From assembly GCF_000003815.2 (NCBI RefSeq), contig NC_049995.1:18455678-18519677 (forward strand): a DNA stretch of 64,000 nt, given 5' to 3'. Below, in pieces: positions 11,624 to 24,525 of this stretch (the stretch's first letter is position 1; every line of letters starts with the position of its first letter). The notes beneath the pieces were generated by a model, which was given only the letters and a program-made list of their open reading frames with translations, made no database searches and was not told the DNA's origin. This DNA is from Branchiostoma floridae (taxonomy: Eukaryota > Chordata > Leptocardii > Amphioxiformes > Branchiostomatidae). The position numbers and the translations under genes were made by a program.

Positions 11624-14300
11624 TCATGCAACACTTTGGAGAAGGATTTGTTTAAAAACAAACAAAGTGGACAAAATTCTTATATATATATATATTCTTG
11701 ATTAGTTTGTGATATGAGGAATGACTGGTTGGTGGCGAGGTTCCTATCGGCTTCCAACGGCCTTTGACCTTTTTGTCGTGTCAGACGTCCGGAAGGTCAC
11801 GTGTTCTGAACAATCAAGTTTGTCCTGAAGCAGAACTGAGGAGTTGAGGAAAAGTTGTTGATTCATCTCTCCGTAATCCGTCTTCATAATTCTTAGAAGG
11901 TGTCATGAACTTTTCTGTGACCAGAGGTTTTGTATATTCTGGCCAATTGCAATGAGATAAATTGCTCTTTGTCCCAGAATGATTACTAGAGAATAATAAA
12001 CAACGCTTGTTCAGAAAATATTAATACCTGCCGTCATACACTCAGTATGTTTAATTACATTCTTTGAGGAGATGCCCCTCTCTGCGTACAAATCGGTACA
12101 TCAACGAATCGTCAGACCTTAGATTAATCAATAGATAATCCATTAAACTCCACAATGTTGATTTATTCATACATTTGTACGTAGGACGTTCATTCACTTT
12201 TTTTGCATGTACAGTTGTATGTAGCAGACCTTACGTATGTCACTGTACCTTTGCTGTGTCAATAAAGGTGATGATTGTTACGTTTTCTGTCGGACAAATA
12301 TGGGAATGTAGTTATGCAGTGTGTGTGGTGTAATCAGGAAGTAGACCTGTATATAGTATGCTGTGCGGGAGGTAGAGTTCTGTGAGAGGATCTGCATGCT
12401 CTTTTACGTTGGCGAGTAGCGACCTTCGGGAGCGGAACAAAGCTAACAAGGCTGGACTCCAGGCTAGCGTAGGCAGCCTATTTTCATTTCCCGTAATTCG
12501 TAGGAAAAACCATCTTATCTACGTAATTCGTAGCGAGGCGACCAAATTTAGCGTAATTGCCTGCATTAATTTAGCGTAATACGTAGGGGGTTCTTCTGAA
12601 TTCAGCGTAAATCGTCGTCGGGACCCCCATGCAGACCCTCCTATGATACTGCCTGTTACGGTTCCATTGGACCGGAGGAATGTAAGTGAACAGGAATGTG
12701 TCTGCACAGATGTGTATCATAGAACTTCAAGAATGGGATCGCAGGAATTTCCTTTTAGTTCGATCACTGCAGTGTTGCAGCGAAGATTAAGAGAAAGTAC
12801 CAGATTGTCTCTTAGGGTCTGCAGGAAATTTAATCTGAAGAAATAGTACTTCCTGTAACGTTAAAGATTTTCCGATGCACTAGTATTTTAGACTAGCATC
12901 CTTGCGGACACATTCCTGTACAATTCCTAGAATTCTTGCAGACTGTGCACAATACTATACCATAAGGCGCGAACCTAAGGCGTCGCCAACAAAACTTTAC
13001 CATAAGGCTCGCTCTGGATCTGTCGCCAAAAAACATTCAATAGCACTAGATGTCTCACAGCGACATCTAGCGGGAAATCAGAAAACTGCAAGGCTTTTTC
13101 GCAATAAAACAATGCGAGTCTTCAGTATACCAACGCAGACTGGGCGCGCTATGGGCTTGCTATAACGACGTAGGAGGCTCTAAAAGATGGTATCAACTAT
13201 CTTTTCTGTACAGGAATGAAGTGAAGTTCTTGCGGTATGATTGCACCACTATGAGTGTTAAAATGACAAATTGTCTGAATTTTCTGTCCTGGTTAAATAA
13301 TCATGCAACCATTTCATCATCAAGTAGAATGTTGAAGTAAAAATGTTGATTTTGTAATTCATTATCCGTTATTCTGAGTGTTCTTTGTCCGAAAAACGAG
13401 CAACTTGCGAACATCATGATCCTCCCACCCCAACATCTGATTGAAGACAGTCCGTAACCTTTGACCCATCCATCCAGTCGTGCCGCTCTTTTACGCATGT
13501 GCAGTCCGACTGACCAATCAGTTGAGTTTATCTATTGAACAGAGAGTAGCAAATTCTTTAGAGCAAGCGGAAAGTAATGTGAACAGCTTTGTGCGTTTAT
13601 CATTATATCGTGAACAATCCATAACAAAGCGACGTTCGTCTTCGATCTCATTTGGGCAGAATGGACAAAACCTCTGGTCTCGCGCACGGGGAATTTAAGT
13701 ATATCTTCCGGCTTCTATATTTAATTTGTGACTGCAAATTCTTATCTTGTAATTGCTCTACGAAGTTCGAAATTTTGTACATTCGAAATATACTTCTTTT
13801 TCCGTATTTATCCTTTAGCGTAGAATAAATGGAAAGTTTTGAGTTATACTGGATAGAAGAATGCCATTCTTACATGTATATATCCTGTAAACGGAGTCGT
13901 AATTGACCGGTTAGCATATAAGATGATAAGGAAATGGTCTGACTGACTGAGGTTTTCCTTCATGACTTAGCCGATGATAACGAGTATCCAAACAGCAGTT
14001 TACCGATGATGGTACAGGATGTGTGACATGTTTTACCTATAACATCAGCATGTATTATCAGCTGAATAAATAGATGCTAAATACAGGCCTCTACACCATG
14101 TCTGCGGATTGCACATTTGGTCTGTGGTATTAGCGGTTGAGTCTCTTACGAATGGAATTGAATTGGATTCTGTGAGATGATATAATACGTTTTGCACCAA
14201 TAAAAATCATCCTTCATTTGTATATTTGATTATGGTTCTTTGTGGCGAAATCCATGATAAATTCAATTACTAACCATGGTTTCGATCTCTTCGTAACGCC
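11624..14300. other. Gene 2 3' flank with two possible poly(A) signals; duplicated array sequence
   Basis: AATAAA at 12261-12266 (638 bp after the stop, GT-rich follow-up) is the nearest good poly(A) signal. A second AATAAA at 14199-14204 sits in the block that corresponds to the poly(A) signals of other genes. The part in between looks like extra DNA inserted in, or rearranged within, the common 3' flank: it carries the cgtaattcgtag repeats (12491-12617) and a diverged piece of the array flank (about 12.9-13.2 kb). No gene is supported. Confidence 0.5.
12491..12617. repeat. Cluster of five cgtaattcgtag-like repeats
   Basis: Five spaced variants of (g/c/a)cgtaatNcgtag occur at 12491-12503, 12521-12533, 12551-12560 (partial), 12574-12586 and 12605-12614 (degenerate). 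The core TACGTAATTCGTA is a near palindrome. It is not found in the equivalent flank of the other genes. It may be part of an inserted repeat or a clustered binding site; I do not recognise it. Confidence 0.4.
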
Positions 14301-17300
14301 ATACAATATTCCGTATTAATGATTAACTTTCATAGACATAAAAAATCTCGCTAACGTCTGGCGGTAATTTATAAAACTATATGCATTCTGTAGAGATATG
14401 CAACAATGATATACTATACAACTATGAATCTACGATATACGAAAGCGGATTGGGCTTGCAATAACGACCAATGAAGTTGTAAAGAAAAGTTATTATGTAT
14501 CTAATCTGCATGGGAATAATGCGACATTGTTGCAACATTGTCGAAGATCATTGGGACAACATTTCAAAACATCATTGGAGACTATGAGGAGTTGAGACAC
14601 CGTCACAAAGTTTAGCTAACGATATAAAAAATGTTCGAATGTTGGTCCTGTTATAATAATATCACGTTATGATAATAGTGCCGGCATGGACATCATCAGT
14701 TATCTGGTCTTTTTCAGGATGACCAAATTTAACCTTCCGCCAATCCTCTGGCAATATAAATAATTTATAACATACTTGGCATCCCCAATATAAACACATT
14801 CAGATCATCTTATGCTAGCAAACAACTCATGAATTGAGCCTCATAATGCCAAAGCGACATAGAATGTTGTATATTCAAGTTAGGAGATAACACCTCCCAC
14901 ACTTACCTTTTCTCACCAGACGTATTCACTTTTACCTGGACTATTTCATCTACGGGCATAATGATTGTGACTCGTGCAGCTTGTATCACTCCCTAGTAAT
15001 TTGTATCACTCCGCGGTACAGAGAACAGGAAAAGCAGAAAGAAATTCTATGAGTCAGCTCACAAAGGTGTCTGCATTGAATCATATAATCGTGCATCAGG
15101 ACATCAGGGCACAGTAGTTGTGTTGGATCCTTCACAAACCTATACACATGCACTATTGTGCCTCATGCCTCAAGGTAACATGATACCTTTCCACCATGAC
15201 AGTCAGACCAAAACAACACACCGTCTATTTCTTCGTTGCCTATTTTTCTCTTAAATAATTACATTACACTCGAGTCCTTCTTACTGAGTATTTGAACACG
15301 AGGTAAATTTGTTTTTCTCTCCGTACTGCCAGGGCAGGTAGCCCCATGTTTAGAAAGTTACGAATGTGATCACATTACAAACAGCCTTTGCACCTGCTGG
15401 GGTTGATGACCTTTAGGGTCACGCACCGCTACCCTGTCTTTTATGCGGGAGGGGGATAAACAGAATACCTATTCGCAGTAGGGATAAGACGATACTGAAG
15501 TGAGGACGAACGCAGCCAAAGGTGTACAGGTAAGTTGTGTTGCTATCTAAGAGGTATCTTGCCAATTCTGCAGTAAGGTTAGGAAGATAGCATTTGATAG
15601 TTAAAACCTAACGGCCATAATGTACCAGGGTCCTTCTCTTTCTACTATCACCGGGTATTTGGTCTATCCTAGTACGGAGAGAAACTGACTTTAGAGTTTC
15701 CCAAGGATCTCTCAAAGTCTCTCAGAGTCTGTCACATGTTACTATACTCCTAATGCTAAATTGTTATGGAAAAATATTTGCTTACTTCTTGAAGCTCAGA
15801 ACATTAGCATAAAAAGACAAAAACTGGCAGGAAAACAGGTATTCAACATGTAGGGTAACTCGTTCTGTAAAAACTGCTGTTACTAGTGTTAGAGGTATTA
15901 ATATAGGTGCCAATAACGTGTTATACGGGGTGAGCTTTATGGGTGTTGCAGGAATGACTCCTCTGGTTCTGAATGTTTTAATTTCACCCAGCGACCCACA
16001 TTGCTTCGATTGCCTACCGGGCTATAGTCGCTGTTAGTTCGTGAACTCCTACGTTACGCGGTTTAGAAGCACCTTTTTCTTCAGTAGGGTGTCATATGTT
16101 CTAATATTGCAAGGTAGACTAAAGTTTACATCAGATCCTAGGGTAACTCTGAACTACAATATTTCCGCAGGTAACCCAAATGCCAATACCGAGTGTTACC
16201 TTATCTAGGGGTATTGTGGTTGAGAAGTCACAACGATACAGATAGGCACCGTGTGTTTTGTTGGGATGTGACCCTAGCATGACCTCTGTGGCTAAAAAGC
16301 AAACAACTTCTCAGTTTCACCCAGCGTGTAAAAGACACATCTCTGGCAACAAACACTGCTGGTCAGCAAAATCTGTGTTTAAGAATCACTAAGCATGCAC
16401 TTATATAAGTGGTAATTATCGTTGTGCTACGTATCAGCTTTGTCGCGAAGTAACATTATTCCACAGCGCTTGTAAGACTGGGAATATGTCGGGTTACCAG
16501 CGTCACGTCCAGGCAGTGTGCTTTGTTGGCGTTACCTTGTAATACTTGTCTGGTTGAAAACTTCTCTATTTCTATTTCTCTTTTCATGTCAAAGAATTGC
16601 TTGTACATCATATCTCGCACCAAACAACGCTATTCCGTGAACCAAATGTCGATTTAAAGGCGGTCTAAAACATGTCCAATGTAGCAATGTTAGCCAGAAC
16701 AAGAGTTAGACTTCGGTCCCAATTGGAAAAATGGGCCCTGCCGAGCGATTCAAGGCTGTTTGTGGCACTTTCCGGCGTTACCCCTTAGTGGTCTAGTGGG
16801 ATATCCTGTGGCTCCCGCGATATCTTTGAGCAATAATTCCGGCTCAGTAACTTACTGTCGCCAGGACCTATCTGTGGCTTACAACGAGGGGTGTCCCCCA
16901 GGATCGGGCAGTCCGCCGGGGCAAATTTGTAGTTTCGGTGCAATTGGGACCGAATTCTTACGTTGCACCACCGCGTCTAGGCAAGTTGGTTCGGTTTGTT
17001 TAGTAATAGTCTGTAAACTGAGTAACGGGACTTCAATGTTTTCCAGACTGGAGTCAATAACGTTACAAACGGACAAAGCGCGCTTTGTGTACGTAGAAGC
17101 ATATGCATGACGGGACCCGTTCAGAACAAATGTACTTCCAAGGTTCACCTGCAGAGGACAGACTTGTTCAAAGTCACACACCGGACCTGATTTAAACTCA
17201 CCTTAAGTATGACTGTGTGAAAAAAACGCCCTTAATGTCCACTGTTATTCAATTTTGGTCCTTTAGAACAATTCCATGCCATTATCGCCTTGTGGTATTA

Positions 17301-18120
17301 CAAATTAGTAAAATAAATCCAATCCCAATGTACCAATCACCATCATCACTTTCTATTGTATATATTGATCTTTAGGGTAGTCCCTTCAGTTAACGTAATA
17401 ACTGATTTCCAAGGGAGCCCTATATACATGTTCGCACATGTTCGCACAACGACGGGTTATACCGCCCCTTACGGGGTGACACACCCGTCCGGGTGAATGA
17501 TGTAGATCACCATGTGACTGATACGAGACAGAGGTCGCCAGGCCTCCATCCGGGTGATTTGAAGTGAATCACCAACTTCCGACAGAAGGATTTGCACCAA
17601 CGCACACCGCACCATCGCACGTGTGGGGGTTCTTTAACGTGCCTGGGATATGGCTCTCCCCATACACCCATGTATAGGCCTGTGATCACCATCATCATTT
17701 TTGCCACATGCACTGAGCTGAGACATACTTCCCAGCAGCCTTTGCAATACACATTCACAATACACCTCCCAGATAGCTGAAGTCGGCTGTGACCAACAAG
17801 TGTACAGACTTGTCAAGTTGCCTCTGACAGTGCAGCAACTGGTACAATTTGATCAGAGATTTCATTTATTCTTCGTTCGCATGGAAGCATTTTGGTGCAT
17901 TTTGCACACGCAGTATACATATTGATAGTGTTTAAAAACGCACTAGTTTGGTTAAATACTTTTTTAAAAGCAACTATTTGCATCAATAACCCATGACAAG
18001 CGCAGTCTAAAACTGGAAATCAAAAAGTTGCAAAGAATGCAGTTGTACCAATGACATGGTTGTACAGAATGTTCTGGTTGTACAGAATTAGCCTTTTACA
18101 ATTCAAGAAACGCTTTTCAC
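14301..18120. other. Degenerate spacer upstream of gene 3, no gene recognised
   Basis: Positions 14.9-16.0 kb hold diverged remains of the block seen at 4.2-4.6 and 28.8-29.4 kb (tgcctcaaggtaacatga and ggtgttgcaggaatgac-type segments). A donor-like ggtgtacag|gtaagt occurs near 15530. Positions 16714-16954 are a candidate hairpin element. Around 17.44-17.65 kb several short inverted repeats (such as cacccgtccgggtg) occur in DNA not matched elsewhere in the window. The CRE modules found before the other genes are absent. Short open frames on both strands show no recognisable domain. Confidence 0.45.
16714..16954. mobile_element. Candidate non-autonomous hairpin element with 14-bp terminal inverted repeats
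   Basis: ttcggtcccaattg (16714-16727) recurs as its exact reverse complement at 16941-16954, bounding 241 bp. I do not see a clear target-site duplication. The overlapping open frames on both strands are best read as chance frames within it. This could be a MITE, or a chance palindrome in an older insertion. Confidence 0.35.
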
Positions 18121-18508
18121 TGATGACACTGCAAGTCTCCCTTTATCCTCTTTGGTCACAGTCCGTCATCTGTGGTGTGGTTTGTGGAAAGCCCTTTGTA
18201 AAAAAAGGCTAGGTGTACTAAATTTATGTATGCCAGGTCTGCTTTGCCGACATAACTCTCCAGTGTCTCAAATCAGCTTCGCTGATTGTAGTGCGGCACT
18301 TCTGGAAAGCGGTCATTATAGGCCATCTCGAAAATGCATTTGTTACACCATATCACAACACAAAATAGCCTTTTCTTAAACCTACTGCCTTTCGTGAATC
18401 GATATTTGGCTATAAACATCAAGTAGCAAATAAAATTTTACTTACTTAGAGACCTATAATGTGTGCACAAAAGTTCCAGTTCATTAACATTTTATCGTCT
18501 GTTTCCAG
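18121..18508 (+). promoter_or_regulatory. Atypical 5' flank of gene 3: conserved acceptor without the CRE module
   Basis: Only the last stretch (tttatcgtctgtttccag|gATG, acceptor 18508/18509) matches the other copies. CRE, NRF1-like site and TATAAAAG are absent for at least 6 kb upstream. An in-frame ATG at 18459 could start a 17-residue extension. Expression of this copy is therefore probably controlled differently. Confidence 0.4.
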
Positions 18509-18509
18509 G

Positions 18510-21345
18510 ATGGCAGGTCCGGTACGAGAAAGAGTCACAGATGCCGACAGGCGCCATTTTGATTTTGTGCAAACTTTGCTCCGTATTTCCGATGAACTGA
18601 CAGAAGAGGAAACGGCAAACGTGAAGTTGTTCTGCCTGCATCTGATTCCTGAAGGCCAATCGGAACAACTAAAGCGGGCAGTGGACGTTTTCCAAAAGCT
18701 TATTAAACTGGACAAAATCGACCAGGAGAATCTCGACTTTCTCGAAGAGATCTTAGAAAGAATCGGCCGACAGGACCTGATTCGGGACGTTCTGCGGCGG
18801 TTCCAGCCGCCTGACCGAGAGATTCCGGAAAATCCCGAACTGCAGCCGGGAACAAGTCAACAGGGAGCGGATGCAGAAGGTGAGTTACGACTAACATGCA
18901 AGAAAATTATGGATAAACCTCAAACAACAATTCAATATCAATACAATTTGCTCTTCAACTTGTCTCGTCATAGGAAAAAATTTCTATGGAATTTGCTCTC
19001 AATCCAACTACTGATAGAAAACATAGGAAACAATACTGCGGACTTGTTTTCAATTGACATAAACAATTTGATACTTTATATTCCAGGAAATGCAACGTCT
19101 AACACCTACGTTGTCGTGAACGGCCAAGTGCGCATGATCCAGGAAACTTTAGATCGCCTTAGAAACCACATAGCAACGTTATCTGGCACCAGAAGGTCAC
19201 AGGTCAAGTTCAGAGGTTACAAGAAGCACAAGAGCATCCTGGTGCACTTCTCCATACCGCGGGAGAACACGGCGGTGCTGAGGCACATGGCGGATCACTC
19301 CGACCCGAGACTAGTCTACATGGGCGTCAAGTCACTGCAGATCGATGCTGAAGTTCCCATCAAAGTCCAACAGGAGGCGCCGCTGTACGGTGAGTCGACT
19401 TTGTATTTTTCTTCAGTTTCGAGTTGGTGTTTCAGTTTATGTATTTGGTGCTTTTTTTGGCCACGTTTGCATTTTCTTCCAAGTTACATGTAAATGTTTG
19501 AGAAATAGGTAAAGGGAAAGAAAAATGACTGTCGTCACATTGTGTAGGTACTTAACAACATGTCAAAGACGTGTCTGATAGACATCTCTGATAAATTGTC
19601 ACTAGCTGTCTTTTATACAGAAAATGCCCTGTGTATTCAAAGTGTACTTTCCCTCAATCAGCGTCATCTAGACTGAATAACTGTTGATTTGTAAATGTTC
19701 TTTCACTTGCCTTTCAGGTGTCAAGAGACAACTGTCGGTCGATGACATCGAAGTGGGATGCAGTACCCGTTCCAAACACCAGAGGGCGCCCCAGAGCTGG
19801 ACTCGCCTGTCTGCCCTGAACCTGTTCTCGGACGCCCTGCCGCTCCATCTGCAGGCAGCCGCGAGTCTGGAGTACCAGGGCTTCTCCTACAGCCTGGTCC
19901 GGGCTCTGGTGCAGAAGGACCGGCTCAGAGAACACCAGATGAGGCAGGCCATCCAGAACCTCAGGAACGCAGAGGTGGATTCCAACACGCTCCGTCAGAA
20001 GGCAGAGGTGGATTCCAACACGCTCCGTCAGAAGGCAGAGGCGGATTCCAACACGATCATGACTTTGCGCTCCAAGCTCAACATCTCAGAGAACAGGCTG
20101 AAGGAGGCTCTTGAGACGATCGCAGTTCTTGAAGAAAAGCTGCAGCAGGCTCAAGAATACGCAGAAAAAGCCGCGAGGCAGGTGACACCCCACGTGACCG
20201 AGTACAGGGGAGAGAAGCCGCCTGGAGGCTGGTCACAGGAGTACAGGGGAGAGAAGCCGCAAGGAGGCTCGTCGAAACAAGTCAAGAAGGCAGATGAAGA
20301 GTCACAGACCCACCTAGCGGATCCTCTAGGTAGCACAGGGAGACCTGAAGATGTGGGCGACAAGGCTGGAGAAGACCCAACTGTAAAGGAAGAAGACAAA
20401 ACAGCTGCAATGCAAGACTCTAGCAGTGAGAGCGATGGAAGAGTGGAAGTCCTCGGTACAGAAGCACCCGAGCAAGAGCGACACACAGCGAGGACAGCAG
20501 GAGCGGCAGCTGGCTCTACTGGGGACTTGAAACAGGGTGTGATCACTTTTGGTGGGAACGGAACACAACCTGGAAAGTTTCTGGACCCACGTGGCGTTGT
20601 CGTGTCGCCTAGCAACGAGATATTTGTGGCTGATTATAACAACAGGCGAGTCCAAGTCCACAGCACAGAGGGGGTTTACCTGCGCCACTTCCAAACAGTT
20701 GTACCGGGTACAGGGGATAAGGACATGGAGCCGCATGATGTCTGTATGGACGGTAACGGCACGCTGTGGGTAGTGGGGCGGGGAGAGACAACCGATCATG
20801 TTGTACAGTACAGCACGGACGGGACCGCCATGGCGGGGTTTGACCTGAAGAAGATCGGTTATTCCCGCGGCATTGCAGTGGACATGCGCACTAACCACAT
20901 CCTGGTGAGTGATCCAGACCAAGGTGCAGTTCATGTGTTCCGTCCGGACGGCTCCCTGGTGCGGACAGTCCGGTATCCACGGGGTGAGATGGCAGACCTA
21001 CGGTGTATCACTGTGGACGGAGAAGGCAACATTCTTGTGTCGGACTGGAAGAGTAACTCTGTGTACGTGAATGACAAGTCCGGGAAGTTCCTGTTCCAGT
21101 TCGGAGGTTGGGAAAGTGGTAAAGGTCAGCTGAGTGGTCCCCACGGCATCTGTACAGACAGCTCTGGCCACATCCTCGTGGCGGACTATGGGAACCAGAG
21201 GGTTCAGATCTTCACACGTCACGGCGAGTTTGTCCGGACCGTCCGTACAGGGTTTCGGCCGGAATGCCTGGCTGTGGGACCGGAAGGGCAGCTGGTTGTG
21301 ACCAGTTGGAATAGCCACACTGTAACTGTATTTCCTAACTACTGA
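18510..21345 (+). CDS. DED-coiled coil-NHL family, gene 3 (complete, 766 aa)
   Basis: Exons 18510-18879, 19087-19389 and 19718-21345, GT-AG, phase 1. The DED spans about residues 15-99 with RQDL at 87-90, and HLIPEGQSEQLKRAVDVF gives the helix 3-4 pattern of caspase-8-like DEDs. Residues 124-224 are the exon-2 domain (GNATSNTYVVVNG subtype, shared with gene 1). Exon 3 encodes a coiled coil (about 290-385) with two hendecads plus a variant terminal unit AEADSNT, two 13-residue EYRGEK units, an acidic Ser/Glu-rich linker, and the NHL propeller (about 494-766). Blade loops are ADYNN, SDWKSN, ADYGNQ and TSWNSH. Oddly, intron 1 is 207 nt, divisible by three and free of in-frame stops, so intron retention would insert 69 residues without breaking the frame. 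The 5' flank lacks the array's usual CRE modules. Confidence 0.9.
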
Positions 21346-22693
21346 TTGTAGATGAGGTTTATGTTTGAAATGGATTTCATTTTGTTCCAACTAAACTAAA
21401 AATGGACTAACCAATTGGTCAACCAGTTTTCTTATCTACTTCATGATGACTGAGGACCGTATGGGGGCGGGGGGCGGTTCCGACTTCCAACGACCTTTGA
21501 CCAATCGCTCAGGCCAGACTCTCGGAAGGTCACGTATTCAAGCAATCGTATCCTACGTATATCAGTTCCCATCTTTTTCGTCAGTCCTAAAGAAGACCAG
21601 AGGACCAAAGTTGTTTTGGAACTCGTTTTGTTCTCCATCTTCATAATAATTAATTCAAGTACATAAATCCGTTCTCATAGTAAATTTTTGCGATAATTGC
21701 TGAATCTTTTCATGGTGTCTGGAAACCACTGGAATAGGTTGCATACGGAAGGGTCGGCAGTAATTTATAATTGTTTTGTAAATAGCTTGGCAAACTTAAA
21801 GGGTTTTGCATGGCTCTGACAATAAATATTAAAGATAAGGACCATATCATATTCTTACAGACTATGGTTTCCCATCATAGCTTAGCCAATGATATCCATA
21901 CAGCAGTTGGATATACAATGTGTTATATGTCTTACTGGATATTCTGAATAGATAAATACGGAATAAAGACACAATGTCTAAAGATTACACATCAACGGTT
22001 TGATTTGAGTTTAGTTGAATTGATTTCAGTATGGTACACCAATAAAATATGCTTTCTTTGTATAAAACTATCGTCGTTCTCTGTGGTCCCAGTTCACATC
22101 TGTGGTCTAATAAATACGAAGTAACGCCAAAAAGAGATTATTACCTGGGTGTCTAACCTAAATCGACGGAATGCGAAGTAACTAATGATAAGAAATAGTC
22201 ATGGTTTAGATCCCCGTGTAACAACCTAGAAAAAAGCCAAATGACTAGCATTGAATAGACATATAAAAGCTCACCACGACCTCTAGCGGCAAGTTATGAA
22301 ACTACACACCACTGTAGAAATAACCAATGTAAATTTACCGTATGCAAACAAAGGTCAGGCTTGCAATGACGACCTATGAGGTCCTGAAAGTATTAAGTAA
22401 CTTATTAAAACCAATTATCTATTAATATTCAACATCATATCTGGTAAAGCTTGTAACATTGTAGAACATCCTTGTGGCGAGATAACAAATTTTGAATGGC
22501 AAATTGTCCGCATTTCGGTCCTGTTGTGATAAAAGCGCCGCCATTTTATCTCAAAGCAGATGTTGGGAGGAAAAAGGTCGCCCGCTGGTTTTAGTCAAAA
22601 TGTCAGATGCAGCATCTCACCTACCGGATACTGATGGTACTATAAGAATTAGCTTTTCAATAGAATCAAATTCACCTGTTTTGCAAGTCACAA
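21346..22693. other. Gene 3 3' flank with poly(A) signal
   Basis: Conserved array 3' flank. AATAAA at 22041-22046, 696 bp after the stop and followed by gttctctgtggt, is the likely poly(A) signal. The rest is duplicated flank DNA; no gene is seen. Confidence 0.5.
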
Positions 22694-23104
22694 ATGTACG
22701 GCGACGCCCACACCAAAACTAAAACTATTTTCGTCACTAGTGGGTCAAACTTCCCAATCAGACTCCAGTGGTCTGAACCAAAGTCCAACGAATACAGGGT
22801 TCGCTACAAACCTGCCACGTTTACTCGTATTTCAGTCAACAGACCGGAGACGCTTATCCCTGTAGCTACAGTACCAGCAGTATCCGCTAGGCGCGTAACT
22901 GCACCTGCCATCCCGACATCACCCAGTGGCCATGGTCAAAGTCTAACGGATACCGAGTGTGTTACCCTACTGCCACGTTTACTGGTATATTAGTCCCTAG
23001 ACAGGAGACATCTAAGAAAGTTTGTCTTGAAGAATCAGACTGACGCTGGTTACACCTTAAGGAGTTTGTCTTACCGTCACGTCACACAGGTGAGTTTTTA
23101 AACC
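22694..23104 (+). promoter_or_regulatory. Distal leader block of gene 4 (candidate 5' UTR exon with donor)
   Basis: Copy of the repeated upstream block: tgtacggcgacgccca start, two internal imperfect repeats, and the conserved cacacag|gtgagt donor near 23085-23097. A 99-codon open frame here is not kept in the other copies, which argues against coding. Confidence 0.4.
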
Positions 23105-23436
23105 TGCTTCACTACAGGTGAGAAACGTTTGACGTGGCGATTCAGCCTGGCGGCCATTTTAGGTCAACTACTTCAGACTACTTTTTTTCCACCTTGAGAC
23201 TTACATTGCTCTTTTTGTGGTGAATCCTGTATAAATGGAAATAAGAAAAAGTTTAAGGAATTCGTTCATGTATATTAGATGACAGAAAGTGACCAAATAA
23301 ATGCCTTCTAAGTTACTTTGAATGGGTAGGCGGGTAGGATATTTTGAATTACAATTTTATGGTATTCACAGTTGCACTTTAGATATCTTAATCATGATCA
23401 TGTGAATAGCATAATGATCATTTAAGTGTCCCATTG

Positions 23437-24524
23437 TGGCAAGGACCTATCAGTCCTATCAGTGTCCTGATCTCTGCCCGCCCCTCCCGCCTCGGCACGT
23501 CCGCGTGACGTGTTAATGATTGACGGACAGAACAAACTCTCCGGAGTGGTCTGTGCTGACGTCACGGTGGGGGCAAGGCACTGGGAGATGTAAACAATTA
23601 AATCACGAGTATGAATTAGGCTTAGGGAGGATTCAACGGTGCTTACTCCACAGATGTTAACGTTGGTACTTAAAAAAGGAGTATTGTTTAGATGTTAATG
23701 TTCAAAGAAACTTAACCCCAGCGTTGGTGACAGTATAATAGTCACATATATTGGTTTACCGGTTTACTGGATACCTTTAGCTCATATATATGCCTTCTAT
23801 ATGCAATCATCTAATGTTTGCAGAATTAGATGACTGGGTGTGTCAAACAGTAGTTTTACACCTTCAGTTTCAATAATCTATGTTCTATTAACATGTAAAT
23901 ATGTTATTTGTGGCACAAGGATCTATCAGTGTCCTGATCTCTGCCCCGCCCCTCGGCACGTCCGCGTGACGTGTTAATGATTGATGGACAGAACAAACTC
24001 TCGGGAGTGGTCTGAGCTGACGTCACGGCGAGGGTAAGGTACTCGGAGATTCACAAACAACTACAGTACAAGTTCCAACTGGGCTGGGTGTGTATTGAAT
24101 GCTGCTCAGTCCCAAGTCGTTAACGCTGTTACTTTGATATGATTACAGTAGAATGCACATTTCTCAGATATCCAGAAAGAAGACAGTAAGCTTGTACAAG
24201 TTTTGAACTGCGTACGCGCAGGGTCAAAGGTTAGGGCCCCTGACCTGTAATCATGAGTTCTTGTGTTGTTGAGACACATGTCGAGACGTGCTTCATTTAG
24301 GTCCCGGGGCCTTCAACTCTTATGAATTATCCACAATGCGTGACTGTGAATGCAAATTTCAAAATGCAAGTACTTTATTCTTTATCATTGTACCCTGCGC
24401 AGATTGCTATAAAGCTTTGTGGCTATCATCCAGTAGTTATATGTATACCTTACCTACTAGTACTTAGACGTACAATGTGTGCAGAATATGATGAGTTCAG
24501 TGATGTTTTATCGTCTGTTTTTAG
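23437..24524 (+). promoter_or_regulatory. Promoter region of gene 4: two CRE modules, NRF1-like site, TATA-like box
   Basis: CRE TGACGTCA at 23557-23564 and 24018-24025, each in a GC-box/cacgtccgcgtgacg module. NRF1-like tgcgtacgcgca lies at 24209-24220, followed by donor-like aaag|gttagg (24229/24230), and TATAAAG at 24418-24424. An in-frame ATG at 24478 comes 60 bp after the TATA box, and the acceptor is ttttag|gATG (24524/24525). The region is very similar to the gene 6 flank. Confidence 0.5.
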
Positions 24525-24525
24525 G

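Noticed and set aside
16760..17110. 116-codon frame, with an antisense frame over part of it
   Set aside because: It overlaps a candidate hairpin element and shows no recognisable domain.
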